The notes: generated by a model not told the origin, from the letters alone. Shown: positions 9,964 through 21,958, counted from the stretch's first letter. The stretch is 64,000 nt of DNA from Siphonodentalium dalli (GCA_032622095.1 CP136064.1:48488073-48552072); one strand, 5' to 3'. A program made the numbers and translations.

Positions 9964-12900
9964 TATATCTCCTTCAAATATATCTTGGACACTGAAACTA
10001 ATGGTTATAATTAGAATTCTTGAAGAGGAGGAGGCCACGAGGCAGATAATCCAACTATGTCCATGAAACCCACCTGCTGAAGCAGAAAAGACCTGCATCC
10101 TGTACCAAAAAGATTGCTTGGTAGACATGTGCCAAAAAATAGATCATTGTGTCCCATATGTAATAGTTCAGATAAACTCAAAAACAACTGAGCCTCCTAA
10201 AAGGAAACACCACGTACTTCATGTGTCCTACTAGTAATGATCACAGGGTGAAGGTGTCCAGGATAACCATTGGTCATAGGCAAGGGGGATAACTCTCATT
10301 CATTCATGTACCCAATAGGATAAAGGAATCTACCCCACCCCCCCCCCCCTCCTTAGAGGATGAAGCAGCACTAGCACGACATCCAGAGGATGCTGACTGG
10401 TGCACCGAGGGGAAAACACGGTTATGACACCCCCCCCCCCCCCCCCAGAAAAGCTGAATGGATCTCACAAAATGAGGCAATGTTCAGTGCAGTATGACCG
10501 ACTTGACAGTATTTTGAGCCCGACCGAGAGACCCAGGGGAGATATGAGAAACCGTTGGGCCCAGACCAATGGGGGGACCAGGGAAACACCAGGAAAACAC
10601 GACTGAGTTGAGCACTGGAAATCATGACCCTGGAAAGAAAAGAAAAACATACACATAAGGGAGGGGACCAAGATGGAAAGAATGCCTGCCTCTGGTACAC
10701 CAAGCCAAGGAACTGGAAATTGAAGTGTACGGGCAACCAAGGAGAGGAACTAATACTGCGAATGGAACACTGTCTGATCATACAGCCAATCTGTGATGCA
10801 ATGAACCGGCCTGCATGGTTTTAAAATAAATGTGGAACTTAGTTTAATATCGTTCGTCAGGTGGTGGTATAGGGAACCCATACCATAGGATAGCAGAAAG
10901 TTACAAAAACTGTGATAACCCGCCAACTGGTATGCTCAAGCACCGATGGGCATGCGGCAATAATTGTGAAATGTCGCAAAGGTGAGAATCGGTAATCGCT
11001 AAATCAGATTAGAATTAGAATCACGCCTGCCAAGGGATGTTAAACACTCGGCCCGAGTGATAACATAGAATTGGAAAATATTCTTGGTTCAAAGTCTGTG
11101 AGCACTGTGACAAAGACGATAACAAAATGGACTACGTACATGACACCTAGACACCAATGAAATGCCGATACGCTATATGATGAAATCCTATGGTGTTAGG
11201 TGGTCACTGAAAGATACATGCCAAATCTAGAAGTAAAAATGAAAATGAGCATAGTTCAGACGATAGTGTCTATGGAGCTGAACGGTCGATATTCATGATA
11301 TGTTCGGCGAAGTGAGTAGAGCGCTAAAGTCCCCTGTGAGATATAGCACCTGCATACTAACTTATCAGGTTCACACCCACGATCAAGTCCATAATACGTC
11401 TAGGTTTGTCTCATAAAAGCGGCCTAATTGTTGAATAAAAATCGAACAGATTGGAAGGCCCGAAACTATAAAGACAGGTCTCAACAACACCCGGAATACC
11501 CCGACGGGATAAGAAGGGAGGTGAGAATCAGCCCTTTTAATTAAGATTGTTTGGCTTCGGCAATCTGCTACGGCAACCCTTTACCGTGGCCCAGTTTGCT
11601 TCAGCAAATCAATTAGGCATTGCCGATTGCCGTAGCCAATAATGAGGGCGGGATAATGGAGGCGAAATAAACTTATTCAGGAGCAGTTCCTGATTGTGGC
11701 CCATAGCCAGAGCAATGGGAGATGGCAGCCAGCAGACTGACAGAGGAAACCTCAAGGTACAAAGAACGGAGGTAATATTGCACTAAACACTCCGTCGAAT
11801 GATTTCAACTTGTCGGCGACAAGGAACAATGAGGTAGCCAAGGCAAGAAAGGGTTCGGCAAAACCGGTATGTGCCGAATCGGATGAACCCGGATGGACTG
11901 AGGCAGGACCAGCGGTAGCTGCTGCAGAACATCCATCGCTGCTCATCGCTGCGAAGGTGGTGGAAGCTGCGACTACAAATAGAGGAGGCATGACCACCAA
12001 CAGACTCCGAGCCTGCAGCGCAGGCTGTACCGAGTTGACAGAGGAAAATCCATTGTTGCCCGACTCTGTGAAGGTTGTGGAAGCTGAGACTACAAATAGA
12101 GGAGGCATGACCACCAACAGATTCCGAGTCTGCAGCGCAGGCTGTACCGAGTGGACAGAGGAAGATTCATTGTTTCCTGTCTCTGCGAAGGTTGTGGAAG
12201 CCACGACTACAAATAGAGGAGGCATGACCACCAACAGACTCCGAGTCTGCAGCGCAGACTGTACCGAGTTGGCAGAGGAACATCCATTGTTGACCGTCTC
12301 TGCGAAGGTTGTGGAAGCCGCGACTACAAATAGAGGAGGCATGACCACTAACAGACCCTGAGCCTGCTGCGCAGGCTGTATCGAGTTGGCAGAGGAAAAT
12401 CGTCACACGTTGGTTTTTGTTCGTGATATGTGGGCCCCATCCAGTCCTTCGGTTGTGGAAGACAGGCGTACTTCTCTGCAGATGGCTCAGGAGGCCGCGA
12501 CCAATAAGGAGGAGGCATGTCCCGCAACCGACTCCAGCGGAGGCGCCATGTGAATGGAGGAAGCAAGAGAATGGCCATGTTTGTTCTTCCTTTTCCTGTG
12601 CTGTTAGTATCGTGCTGGTAATGCATGCAAAATTGTGCGCAATTGTTATCCTAAGACCGAAGGACTGACCCATCCGAAATGACCCTCATGGAAGGCACTC
12701 TCGGATGGGCATGGCGAACTCGGACACGCATCAAACGCTGCCAAATCCAGGGGATGTTGCAACAGCACGTCTTCGTCTCTGAACAGCACCGTCCGTCCCG
12801 GAGATGGGGGGGGAAAGGGGCAAGTATCCCGACCAGGTCACCTGGTGTGATGAGGCAAGAAATTCCGGAGCCTCGGAAAGGAAACGAAGTCTAAGTTCTG

Positions 12901-14826
12901 GCCTAGGAGCCCAAAAGAGGCCAAAAACTGTACAAAGCAAGGCCACACTGGTGGAGGAAAGAACACAGGTGAATAATAGGGATACATACTCACCCCAAAA
13001 CCGGGAGGGACGGATGCCGGAAAAGACGTTGACGAATGGAGGACAGGTCAGAACCCGTGCGGTCAAATCCCCTGGAGTGGCAGTTGACACATTGAACTGC
13101 GTAGGCAGACAATGTGTCGAGGGCAACGGGCTTGCGAGCTAAACGGACCACTGATGTGGTAGCCGTAGCAAGTGGCCGGCTGGTGCAGCGATGGTGCGAA
13201 CCCAGCGGAACCGGAGGCAGGACCAAGGGCAGCTGCACTTGGACCACGATCGCTGCCCTTCTCTGCGGGGGCTATGGACGCCGCGACCCTGAGGGAGGAG
13301 GCATGTCCACCAACCAACTCCAGCGGAGTCTCCAAGTTAATGGAGGATGCAAGAGAAGGTGCCACGTCAGCGGAGGTGCCACGATCATTGAACTTGATAA
13401 TCGATAGTCAATACGAGATTAGAATCGATGAAGCGTATCTAATAGCAGGACAGAGGAAGTAGTGCAAAATATTCACATGTGCATAAATTGTATCAGAAAC
13501 CACAGAGACAGTCCTTCCCATGACAAAAATTACAGTTACGTTGATTAGAAGGGTGTAATTGCACCGGTAATATAATTGTAAGTTGGTGTAATCTCAAATC
13601 AAAGGTCATTGTGTGATATACCCAAGTCCACTGACACTTTCACATGCCCATAAATTAACGGAGATGGGAAATGTGCTAAATATATCTTCACATATTTTAA
13701 TATTGATTGTGACCAGGTGGACAAGTGCAAATGATGAACACCCGTGAATAGAAAATTGCGAGTGCATACGGGTGTGAGAGCAATCGTTACTGTCTCGTGG
13801 GAAGGAAAGCCGGTAATTAGTAATGAGCACAATGCGTTACAAATATCTTTGTACGATCAACGATCGTTAACCTGTCCGTTGGATATTAAACTGTAAAACA
13901 GGGTATCCAAATAAGGCCGGTACTTTTCGACATCCGAAATAAAGAACTCAGAGTAATCGCCGCCGAAAGCGGTAATTGAATATCGGCTGTATCAACGTTT
14001 CATCGATTATACGATCAATCGTGGCACCCCTACCAGTCGGAGGGGGAAAAAATTACGAAGTTTTCATCGTAAAGCATTGAGACGTATGTTCAATGTAGAG
14101 AGAAGAGGCAAGCCACACTGTGGCTATTTTATCTAGCATCCGTGAGGAAAACCATTGTAAATATTGTAATGTAAAATATTGTAAATTATTACTTCTAATA
14201 CATTTGGATAGGATTTTGTCAGGGACCAAACTCCAAACTGGAGCTTAGTGGAGACGACAACACGATATTGCATCCGGTGCAGTGTTAAAAAATCCCGACG
14301 AGAACCCGAAAGACTCGAAAGAGCATCGGTTTGTTTTATTGAGTATTGTTTTATGCAAACAAAAAACGATATTTGTCCGAAGTGATTCTCGTAAATAAAA
14401 CAAAATTGAAATATTTGTTAATGAAAATATCCACCCACGGACTACCGTCATTAATAAGACAGTATTGTAGAATAAAAGATTGTTGAACAATTGTAAAACT
14501 AAATTGCGAAAATTGGAAAAACACGTGCGTGTTGTCGTTCGCAATAGCATAAAGAGAAACGTTCATGAGAAATGAACAGATAAAAAATGCGACTTATCTT
14601 GCGTCTAGAAGAATTTTAAATGAATGAGGTCTTGTCTTTCCATCACTGTTATAGTGAAAGGACTCCCATGATTGGTCCAAAGAATATATCGCCATTAATT
14701 GGCATTTGACAAGTGCGCGTACTCGAGGTATTGCGTACCGATTTTTTTTTTACGACTTCTAGATTTCTTGCAAGCAAGAATATATAACCATTAGTTTCAG
14801 TGTCCAAGATATATTTGAAGGAGATA
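9964..14826. mobile_element. 4.9-kb inverted-repeat element, GC-richer interior
   Basis: The left end TATCTCCTTCAAATATATCT TGGACACTGAAACTAATGG has its reverse complement at about 14780-14826. Between these ends the base composition is clearly more GC-rich than the surrounding introns, with C runs (10339-10355, 10430-10446) and degenerate internal repeats. No open frame resembles a transposase or reverse transcriptase. Either a decayed or non-autonomous DNA transposon, or two solo elements flanking unrelated sequence. It lies in the 7.6-kb SGSM intron. Confidence 0.55.
11940..12355. repeat. 117-bp tandem repeat, about 4 copies
   Basis: Units starting near GCGAAGGTGGTGGAAGC recur at about 11949, 12066, 12183 and 12300, each 117 bp (39 codons). 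Both strands are open across the array: plus repeats TTNRGGMTTNR, minus repeats VVMPPLFVV. Degenerate relatives occur near 12450-12560 and 13260-13370. Dual open frames follow from a stop-free unit and are not evidence of a protein. Confidence 0.8.
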
Positions 14827-15560
14827 CCCAGGTATTCCGGCGCCAAAAGGGCGTCACACAATCAGAGCATTAATAGCTACCTGAGACTCATTTTACCATG
14901 CTGGAAAGGTAGTTACTTATTGTTTTATGTTGCCAATGCAAGATGAAATCATTACCCTTTCAGTTAGAGATCAATTGAGCATTTTTTATACCAACTATTA
15001 TAGAAGGGATCAGAATATGTATTATATAAATATTGTTTTTGATAATGATTGATATTTTACAGAAAGGATTACGTTTCATCTCGTCTTCAATGTTTCCCCA
15101 CACCGATTTTTAACATAACGATATTAGAGTGTTTTAATAAGAATGAGACAAAATATACATTTCGTTTAAAACACCATCCTTCATGCTCTGGACAAAAGGA
15201 GGATACATTCCACATAGTTTAGTGAGTAGGTATCAGGGGGAATACCAGTCTTTGTAAACATATACTCAGATTCATACTGATACTGAGTCTATTGCACTCC
15301 CATCAACTTTTCATTTCTGTACGGTTGCGGGCTTCCCCCAAATTTTAGTTTTACCGGCAATAAAGGTAAACAGCATCCAGGTTCCAAAATAAAATGTATT
15401 TTAAAGACAGATCTGCTTGAAAATATAAAAATTGTCAATTTATGTGGATTTCCTGGACTTAGAACAAATTATTTCTCTCTTCCGGTATAACATGACGTCA
15501 GGGAAACTATTTTTAACAACCTTTAGCCACTCCTTCGGAATTTCCACACCAAGAGCACGT
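14827..15560. other. Intron sequence, nothing recognised
   Basis: AT-rich intron without exon, RNA gene or clear repeat ends. Confidence 0.5.
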
Positions 15561-15562
15561 GA

Positions 15563-15666
15563 CATGTTAACATGGACCAGCCTAGGGGGCGACGTGGGCG
15601 AAATAGTCGCCCTGTGTGGCCGCAAGTCGCCCTGAAATTACGTCAGGGAGAAGTGGATGTCTCCCT

Positions 15667-15698
<32 letters not shown>

Positions 15699-15975
15699 TT
15701 TTTAGTTAAATTTTTAATCTCCCTGAAGAATTGGTGACTGGATGATCTACTGCTCAGCTTAACACTTCCAGTTTATCCTCACCCATGTAGAAAATCTATT
15801 GTGGACAATAATAACAGCTAAAACAATCAGTTCTAATGAATAGTTACTAGCGACATATAGTCGCACTAACGCTCCACTTCTCCCTGGTAAGCCCCCACTT
15901 CTCCTTATTTTTCCAAGAGGGAGAAGTCACTTCTCCCTATATTTTGACCCTAGGCTGGTCCCTGCATGTTAATAG
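15563..15975. mobile_element. Small element with inverted ends, GGGAGAAGT motifs
   Basis: ATGTTAACATGGACCAGCCT AGGG near 15565 is mirrored by CCCTAGGCTGGTCCCTGCAT GTTAAT near 15945. Inside are inverted GGGAGAAGTGG/CCACTTCTCCC motifs and an A-run at about 15669-15694. A GGACCAGCCTAG match also occurs near 43092. Probably a non-autonomous DNA element. Confidence 0.6.
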
Positions 15976-16301
15976 TTTTTTTATTGGCGCACACATTTCT
16001 TAGAGTAAGTTTTGATTGGCGGTAAATACAAGGAATCCCGGGTTTAGGAAATGAAAACTGAACGAAAGGTCGTCAGACCCACTATTTTTAATATGTGGGT
16101 ATGTAGTTTACTCCAGACTGGGGGAATACCAACATACCAAATTTAATGTCAACATCTCATTTTAATACCATTACACCATAAATTATCCATCCTTGCCATG
16201 TTATGTAAACAACAAGAGAACAATTATGAAGTTCAGGATATTATAAAAATGATCATTAACGCTATATTTATAACTTGTAATTACTACTTGCCGAAACATA
16301 C
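15976..16301. other. Intron sequence, nothing recognised
   Basis: AT-rich intron after the 16302-16376 exon; no supported feature. Confidence 0.5.
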
Positions 16302-16376
16302 CTCTTTCCTTATACTATGCTCTGCACCTCCGCAGTATACCAGGCGATATACTTCTTGTTTGTCATTCTCAGAGAT
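16302..16376 (-). CDS. SGSM1/2: SGSM1/2 ortholog, exon j (entry to TBC domain)
   Basis: A 75-base, 25-codon exon in phase 0 at both ends, between TTTTTTCAAG and donor GAG|GTATGT. It reads ISENDKQEVYRLVYCGG, then AEHSIRKE, and joins directly to VWPYLLGHYKFG of the next exon. Human SGSM1/2 has LLRLIYYGGIQPEIRKA followed by VWPFLLGHY at the same place, so this is the start of the TBC domain. Cys replaces the second Tyr of the YYGG stretch. The acceptor CAAG is weaker than usual; a start a few bases later is possible, but phase 0 and the protein alignment favour this one. Confidence 0.92.
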
Positions 16377-16628
16377 CTTGAAAAAATAATAACCAAGAAT
16401 GATGTGATTGCAAAACAAAAGTCAAAGGTTACTGAAATAATTTGCAAATATATACTGAAGATCATTCACATCTGATCTATGATGCCGGAGATGCAGCGAT
16501 GAACATATTTTACACCCCAAAGGCCATAAGTGCAGAAGAAATGAATGGACAAAAAAAACATCATTCAGGCATGACCTACGATGACTCAGATACAGAGATC
16601 CAAAGTTGGCATAGATGAAATGTCACTC

Positions 16629-16786
16629 CTAACCCTTTCATGATGGGAGTTGATCTGGTGCAGCATTAATATATTGTGCCTGGTAATGTGCCAGTGCATA
16701 TTCTCTTATATATACGAGTCTCCCATAGGGAGTCTCACATACATAAAGGAATACACTGGCTTACAAGATCAAAGTAAATATTGTAT
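16629..16786. mobile_element. TTAA-1 MITE, truncated
   Basis: Starts CTAACCCTTTCATGATGGGA and holds one TCTCTTATATATACGAG hairpin, but breaks off at MITE-A sequence. The right terminus is missing. Confidence 0.65.
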
Positions 16787-16906
16787 GCGAGGCTCTCACT
16801 GAGAGCTTTCCAATGAGTGGCAACAAGCCATATTTCCGACTAAATCCTGAAAAATTACCCATAATTCTGCAGTGGTTAAGGAGTGGATTATTTAGGGCAT
16901 TACTGT
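16787..16906. mobile_element. MITE-A, right half only
   Basis: From GGCTCTCACTGAGAGC to GGGCATTACTG: one arm of the palindrome, with the other arm absent. It stops 34 bases from the donor of the 16940-17085 exon. Confidence 0.8.
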
Positions 16907-16939
16907 ATTTCAACTAGCTCATCGAATTGGATTACTTAC

Positions 16940-17085
16940 TACTCCATCCTTGGAAAGTCTTCTCCAGATTTCTTCAGTCAGACCACATGCGTCATCCTGA
17001 GGATCTGTCATCGCCACAACATTACTGTATACCAGTCCAGACAGGTGAGTTCTTACTGTCTTTAAATGTCGGCAATGAGCAATCC
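16940..17085 (-). CDS. SGSM1/2: SGSM1/2 ortholog, exon i
   Basis: A 146-base exon, phase 1 in and phase 0 out. The acceptor is ATGTTGCAG and the donor GTA|GTAAGTAA. With the T from the upstream exon, GG completes Trp, giving FYGW|IAHCRHLKTVRTHLSGLV, matching human [20 protein letters not shown]. The rest (TDPQDDACGLTEEIWRRL) corresponds to the CDAGQGLTARIWEQYL part of the linker before the TBC domain. Its introns are crowded by transposable elements: a MITE-A arm ends 34 bases past the donor, and a TTAA-1 element starts 30 bases upstream of the exon, just beyond a good CTGAC branch-point candidate (17108-17112). Confidence 0.95.
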
Positions 17086-17114
17086 CTGCAACATAACACT
17101 TTATGATGTCAGTC

Positions 17115-17472
17115 TTAACCCTTTGATGACGGGAGTTGCACAGCATCAAAGTTCCTGTGCCAGTGTATTCTCTTATATATGTGAGTCTCTCATAGGGAGC
17201 CTTGCATATATGAGGGATATAAGAGAATGCAATGGCTTACAAGGTCAAGGTAAATATTATTAGGCCAATGTATTCTCTTATATATGCGAGGCTCCCTATG
17301 GGATTACTCGCATATATAAGAGAATGCACTGGCTTACAAAGTAAATATTGTTAGGCCAATGTATTCTCTTATATATATAAGGCTCCCTATGGGAGACTCG
17401 GATATATAAGAGAATGCATTGGCACAGGGTTTTTCGCAAAATATCAGGAAGATCCAGTCATGGAAGGGTTAA
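17115..17472. mobile_element. TTAA-1 MITE with three hairpin cassettes
   Basis: TTAACCCTTTGATGACGGGA to CATGGAAGGGTTAA. Contains three TATATA-type hairpins (about 17168-17240, 17270-17330, 17365-17425) instead of the usual two, so the cassette itself has been duplicated. Confidence 0.8.
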
Positions 17473-18600
17473 GTATGACTGAACAAAAATATGGTGTCCA
17501 GACAAAATACCTTAGAAATAATAATATAAATGTTTCGTTGACAATAAATTGGTCATGACTCTGTCAATTTGGGATAATTGGACCATAATTGAGAACTATC
17601 AGTCGATACTCAATAGATGTAGATGCAAGGCTTAAAATGACGAGAATCAGAAGCATGATTCTTAGTCTGATTCTCATAAAAAGCAACTGATTCGTTTTTC
17701 TGGAATTTTAGGCCTGAGATGTTTACAACGGATATGTGCTCGGATATGATTCTCTTTCATCATATTGGTAAAGTACCTGAGTACATTTATATTATTTAGA
17801 CAGCCCATGCAAAGTAAATTTCCTGTTTCTCAAGTCTGGATTCAAATTTCCATTTCATACACCACTGTTGTAATTTATTGTGTGATTTTATATGAAATAA
17901 ATCACATGGAATCTATCAGGTAACTTGCATGTACATTAAGTTTTGGTGATAATTTTATTTTTTTTATTTTTATAATTTATTCATATTTTTGGTTACAGTA
18001 TACTCATAGTATTACATATTTTTGTATGAGTTTTATACATGAATACAAAATACAATACAATACAAAAATGTATAGATATTTAACTTTATTTACTTAATAT
18101 TATTAATATCATTTTATTAATATAATTTTTTTTGTTCATATGAATCCTCTTCATCTTGCAATGCAAATTCAGATAATTTTAGCTTGGTCTCAATATTCTT
18201 TGATGTGTATCATCAGCCAATTTAACGTGGTTGGTATTGAGTTTCAGCTTTCTGAAAGATTTCAGATAGTGAAATTTTCTTCATGGGACGGTACATTTAT
18301 GTGTACAATCTATGTAGGATTTGCTATGTATATAGCGTAACACTTTATTTTTAAATAGTAAATGGAATTAAATTGTTTGTTAAAAGTTTTGGTAATAATG
18401 GCCACCGGCAACTGAGTTAAACTCAAAGCTGGCGGCACTTCATCGGCAAGTACCCAGAAATATAAAAATTAATTAAAAACTGCACACTTGCATGCTTTTC
18501 AGAACTGTTTGGCCTGAGATAAGTGAAATTTACTTTGCATGGCCTAAACTAAATATATAGAAACATCTCTTGGGGAGTGAATCTTCAAAACAATATTGTG
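17473..18600. other. AT-rich intron, nothing recognised
   Basis: Very AT-rich (for example about 17950-18135). The plus frame at 18140-18340 has no recognisable product and lies antisense within the SGSM intron. Confidence 0.5.
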
Positions 18601-18608
18601 TCAAATAA

Positions 18609-20182
18609 GTGTCCAATATAAAGATAGTACATACATCCATAAAAGTGTCCAATATAAAGATAGTACATACATCCATAAAAGGCTCTAATATAAAGATAGT
18701 ACATACATCCATAAAAGTGTCCAATATAAAGATAGTACATACATCCATAAAAGGCTCTAATATAAAGATAGTACATACATCCATAAAAGGCTCTAATATA
18801 AAGATAGTACATACATCCATAAAAGGCTCTAATATAAAGATAGTACATACATCCATAATAAGTGTCCAATATAAAGATAGTACATACATCCATAAAAGGC
18901 TCTAATATAAAGATAGTACATACATCCATAATAAGTGTCCAATATAAAGATAGTACATACATCCATAATAAGTGTCGAATATAAAGATAGTACATACATC
19001 CATAATAAGTGTCCAATATAAAGATAGTACATACATCCATAATAAGTGTCCAATATAAAGATAGTACATACATCCATAAAAGGCTCTAATATAAAGATAG
19101 TACATACATCCATAATAAGTGTCCAATATAAAGATAGTACATACATCCATAAAAGGCTCTAATATAAAGATAGTACATACATCCATAATAAGTGTCCAAT
19201 ATAAAGATAGTACATACATCCATAAAAGGCTCTAATATAAAGATAGTACATACATCCATAATAAGTGTCCAATATAAAGATAGTACATACATCCATAATA
19301 AGTGTCCAATATAAAGATAGTACATACATCCATAAAAGTGTCCAATATAAAGATAGTACATACATCCATAAAAGTGTCCAATATAAAGATAGTACATACA
19401 TCCATAATAAGTGTCCAATATAAAGATAGTACATACATCCATAAAAGTGTCCAATATAAAGATAGTACATACATCCATAATAAGTGTCCAATATAAAGAT
19501 AGTACATACATCCATAATAAGTGTCCAATATAAAGATAGTACATACATCCATAAAAGGCTCTAATATAAAGATAGTACATACATCCATAATAAGTGTCCA
19601 ATATAAAGATAGTACATACATCCATAAAAGGCTCTAATATAAAGATAGTACATACATCCATAATAAGTGTCCAATATAAAGATAGTACATACATCCATAA
19701 AAGGCTCTAATATAAAGATAGTACATACATCCATAATAAGTGTCCAATATAAAGATAGTACATACATCCATAATAAGTGTCCAATATAAAGATAGTACAT
19801 ACATCCATAAAAGTGTCCAATATAAAGATAGTACATACATCCATAAAAGTGTCCAATATAAAGATAGTACATACATCCATAATAAGTGTCCAATATAAAG
19901 ATAGTACATACATCCATAAAAGGCTCTAATATAAAGATAGTACATACATCCATAATAAGTGTCGAATATAAAGATAGTACATACATCCATAATAAGTGTC
20001 CAATATAAAGATAGTACATACATCCATAATAAGTGTCCAATATAAAGATAGTACATACATCCATAAAAGGCTCTAATATAAAGATAGTACATACATCCAT
20101 AAAAGGCTCTAATATAAAGATAGTACATACATCCATAAAAGGCTCTAATATAAAGATAGTACATACATCCATAAAAGGCTCT
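18609..20182 (-). repeat. 36/37-bp donor-seeded minisatellite, 43 splice-donor copies
   Basis: I counted 43 copies of the plus-strand motif TACATACATCC, i.e. minus-strand GGAT|GTATGTA. Each unit is a version of the last ~16 exon bases (AGAGCCTTTTATGGAT) plus the first 20 intron bases (GTATGTACTATCTTTATATT) of the 20167-20231 SGSM exon. Copies nearest the exon have the exact exon tail. Further ones interleave this type with GGACACTTTTATGGAT (36 bp) and GGACACTTATTATGGAT (37 bp). Every copy keeps GTATGT. The unit has no stop in any minus-strand frame, so long repetitive frames (up to 253 codons) appear there. Confidence 0.97.
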
Positions 20183-20231
20183 GGATATGATCTGTTTACG
20201 CATTGTATCACAAAGCTCTTTGATCGTGGCT
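20167..20231 (-). CDS. SGSM1/2: SGSM1/2 ortholog, exon h (array-linked donor)
   Basis: A 65-base exon, phase 2 in and phase 1 out, acceptor CCATTTCAG and donor GGAT|GTATGT. With flanking bases it reads R|ATIKELCDTMRKQIISRAFY G|W, matching human LKLLCDNMKYQILSRAFYGW. Its donor is the first of 43 tandem copies, and the final residues RAFYG are repeated in the array. Using the second donor would add 12 in-frame residues (CMYYLYIRAFYG type). Protein alignment and the phase of the next exon (T|GG = Trp) show that the first donor makes the family-typical product. Confidence 0.95.
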
Positions 20232-20272
20232 CTGAAATGGACATAATACAGATAAAGTCAAAATAAGCAGTA

Positions 20273-20525
20273 TAACCCTTTGAGTGCCAGGGGCCGATAT
20301 TATCGGCCCTAAACCTACACAATAAGTCTGTTAAAGAATATAATAAAATATATTAAAATTGTAAAAAATTGTTAAAAAAAAGATTTTTTTTTTTTTTTTT
20401 TTAAGCCAATGCATTCTCTTATATATGCGAGGCGACCTATGGTCGACTCGCATATATAAGAGAATGCATTGGCACAGGGTATATGGGTTGATACAAAAAT
20501 CGGACCTGGCACTCAAAGGGATAAA
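20273..20525. mobile_element. TTAA-3 MITE (TGCCAGG ends), shortened
   Basis: ATAACCCTTTGAGTGCCAGG to CCTGGCACTCAAAGGGATAA (TTAA slightly decayed). Contains GGCCGATATTATCGGCC and one TATATAAG hairpin at about 20407-20473. It begins 42 bases upstream of the acceptor of the 20167-20231 exon. Confidence 0.78.
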
Positions 20526-20987
20526 GAACAGCATATGGGTGTTCCTACATAGTGGATATATTCAGATGCATATGTTCCAGTACAAAGACCTGCAATCACC
20601 GGAAAAGGCGCCACATTAAAGATTTGTTTAAAAAAGGATATCTATGGAAGGGGCAGATCAATTAAAGTTTCATAAAAACCAGTATAGTGTTTGAGATCTT
20701 ATCTTCAGACAAAAGAATAAAATTTATTTTGTCTTCTCTTCTAGCAAACAATTTTAACTGCAAATCTCCTTGCTTGATTTCTTTGATTAAGATTGTTGTA
20801 TACCCACTTAATTAAATATCTCATTGTATAAAATTTCAAGTCAACAATTGGTTTGTTTGCTTACAGGTTACGCAAAATAAAAATCACGTGAACAATGCAT
20901 GAGTTAATACAATAATAAGTTGGCCTAACATTCTCACCTGCACTACTAGTGTGATGCATGGATATCATAATCAATTATTGGATTCAT
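20526..20987. other. Intron sequence, nothing recognised
   Basis: AT-rich; no exon, RNA or repeat end seen. Confidence 0.5.
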
Positions 20988-21464
20988 TTAACCCTTTGAG
21001 TGCCAGGTCCGATTTTTGTATCAACCCATATACCCTGTGCCAATGCATTCTCTTATATATGCGAGTCGACCATAGGTCGCGTCGCATATATAAGAGAATG
21101 CATTGGCCTAACAATTTTTCATCATTTGTTATTATTTTTTACAATTTTTTACAATTTTAATAATTTTTTCTTATATTCTTTAACAGACATATTTTGTAGG
21201 TTTAGTGCTAGGGAATCTTACGTTTTTCATGGGCATCATAATTATTACTATGAATACTTGGTTATAGTTTTGAGTTATAACATGCCCCTAAGGTTTTATC
21301 CAGTTTGTTTTTAAATTCGCTATAGCATGCTTAAGCATACCCAAACAAAATTCAACCAAAAAAAAATAAAAAAAAAAAAATTTATATTTAATTTTTTTTA
21401 GGGCCGATTTTACAGACCGTAATTTAGGGCCGATGAGATCGGCCCCTGGCACTCAAAGGGTTAA
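20988..21464. mobile_element. TTAA-3 MITE, longer copy
   Basis: TTAA at both ends with CCCTTTGAGTGCCAGG and its inverted copy. One hairpin cassette sits at about 21040-21106. The ~300-bp interior (GTGCTAGGGAATCTTACG region) is shared with the copy at 62603-63059. Confidence 0.85.
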
Positions 21465-21698
21465 ACATTGAATGCAAATCTAGATTATTGGTAGTATTGT
21501 GGGAATACACTTTGAATGAGATGCCAGGAGACATCTCTGACCAAGAAAATTTGCACAAAAACAATTTGATGTGATACTTAATCAAAAGGGTTGCTCAAGT
21601 TCTCTAAGGGAGCTTGGTCCAAAAAATGAGGCTAACCATTTTCTCCTGCATGACCAGACAATGGGTTAACCAAACACAAACTACATAGTCTGTATGTA

Positions 21699-21909
21699 CT
21701 GTAATGCCCTAAATAATCGACTCCTTAACCACAGCAGAATTATGGGTAATTTTTCGGGATTTAGTCAGAAATATGGCTTGTTGCCATTCATCGGAAAGCT
21801 CTCAGTGAGAGCTTTCTGATGAATGGCAACAAGCTATATTTCCGACTAAATCCCGAAAAATTACCCATAATTCTTGTGGTTAAGGAGTTGATTAATTAGG
21901 GCATTACTG
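21699..21909. mobile_element. MITE-A, full copy
   Basis: A 211-bp palindrome from CTGTAATGCCC to GGGCATTACTG with GAGAGCTTTC at its centre. It ends exactly 50 bases from the donor side of the 21959-22121 exon. Confidence 0.88.
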
Positions 21910-21958
21910 TAGGTTACCAGGTAAGGTAAGGTGAATCTCAAAATTATATGCACTGTAC

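Noticed and set aside
10430-10446. C-run as a functional G-quadruplex
   Set aside because: A single homopolymer run next to a decayed element is more easily explained by slippage.
18530-20322. Long minus-strand reading frames (up to 253 codons) with Tyr/Cys repeats
   Set aside because: They exist because the 36/37-bp unit lacks stops in all three frames; only the 65-base exon at 20167-20231 is supported as coding.
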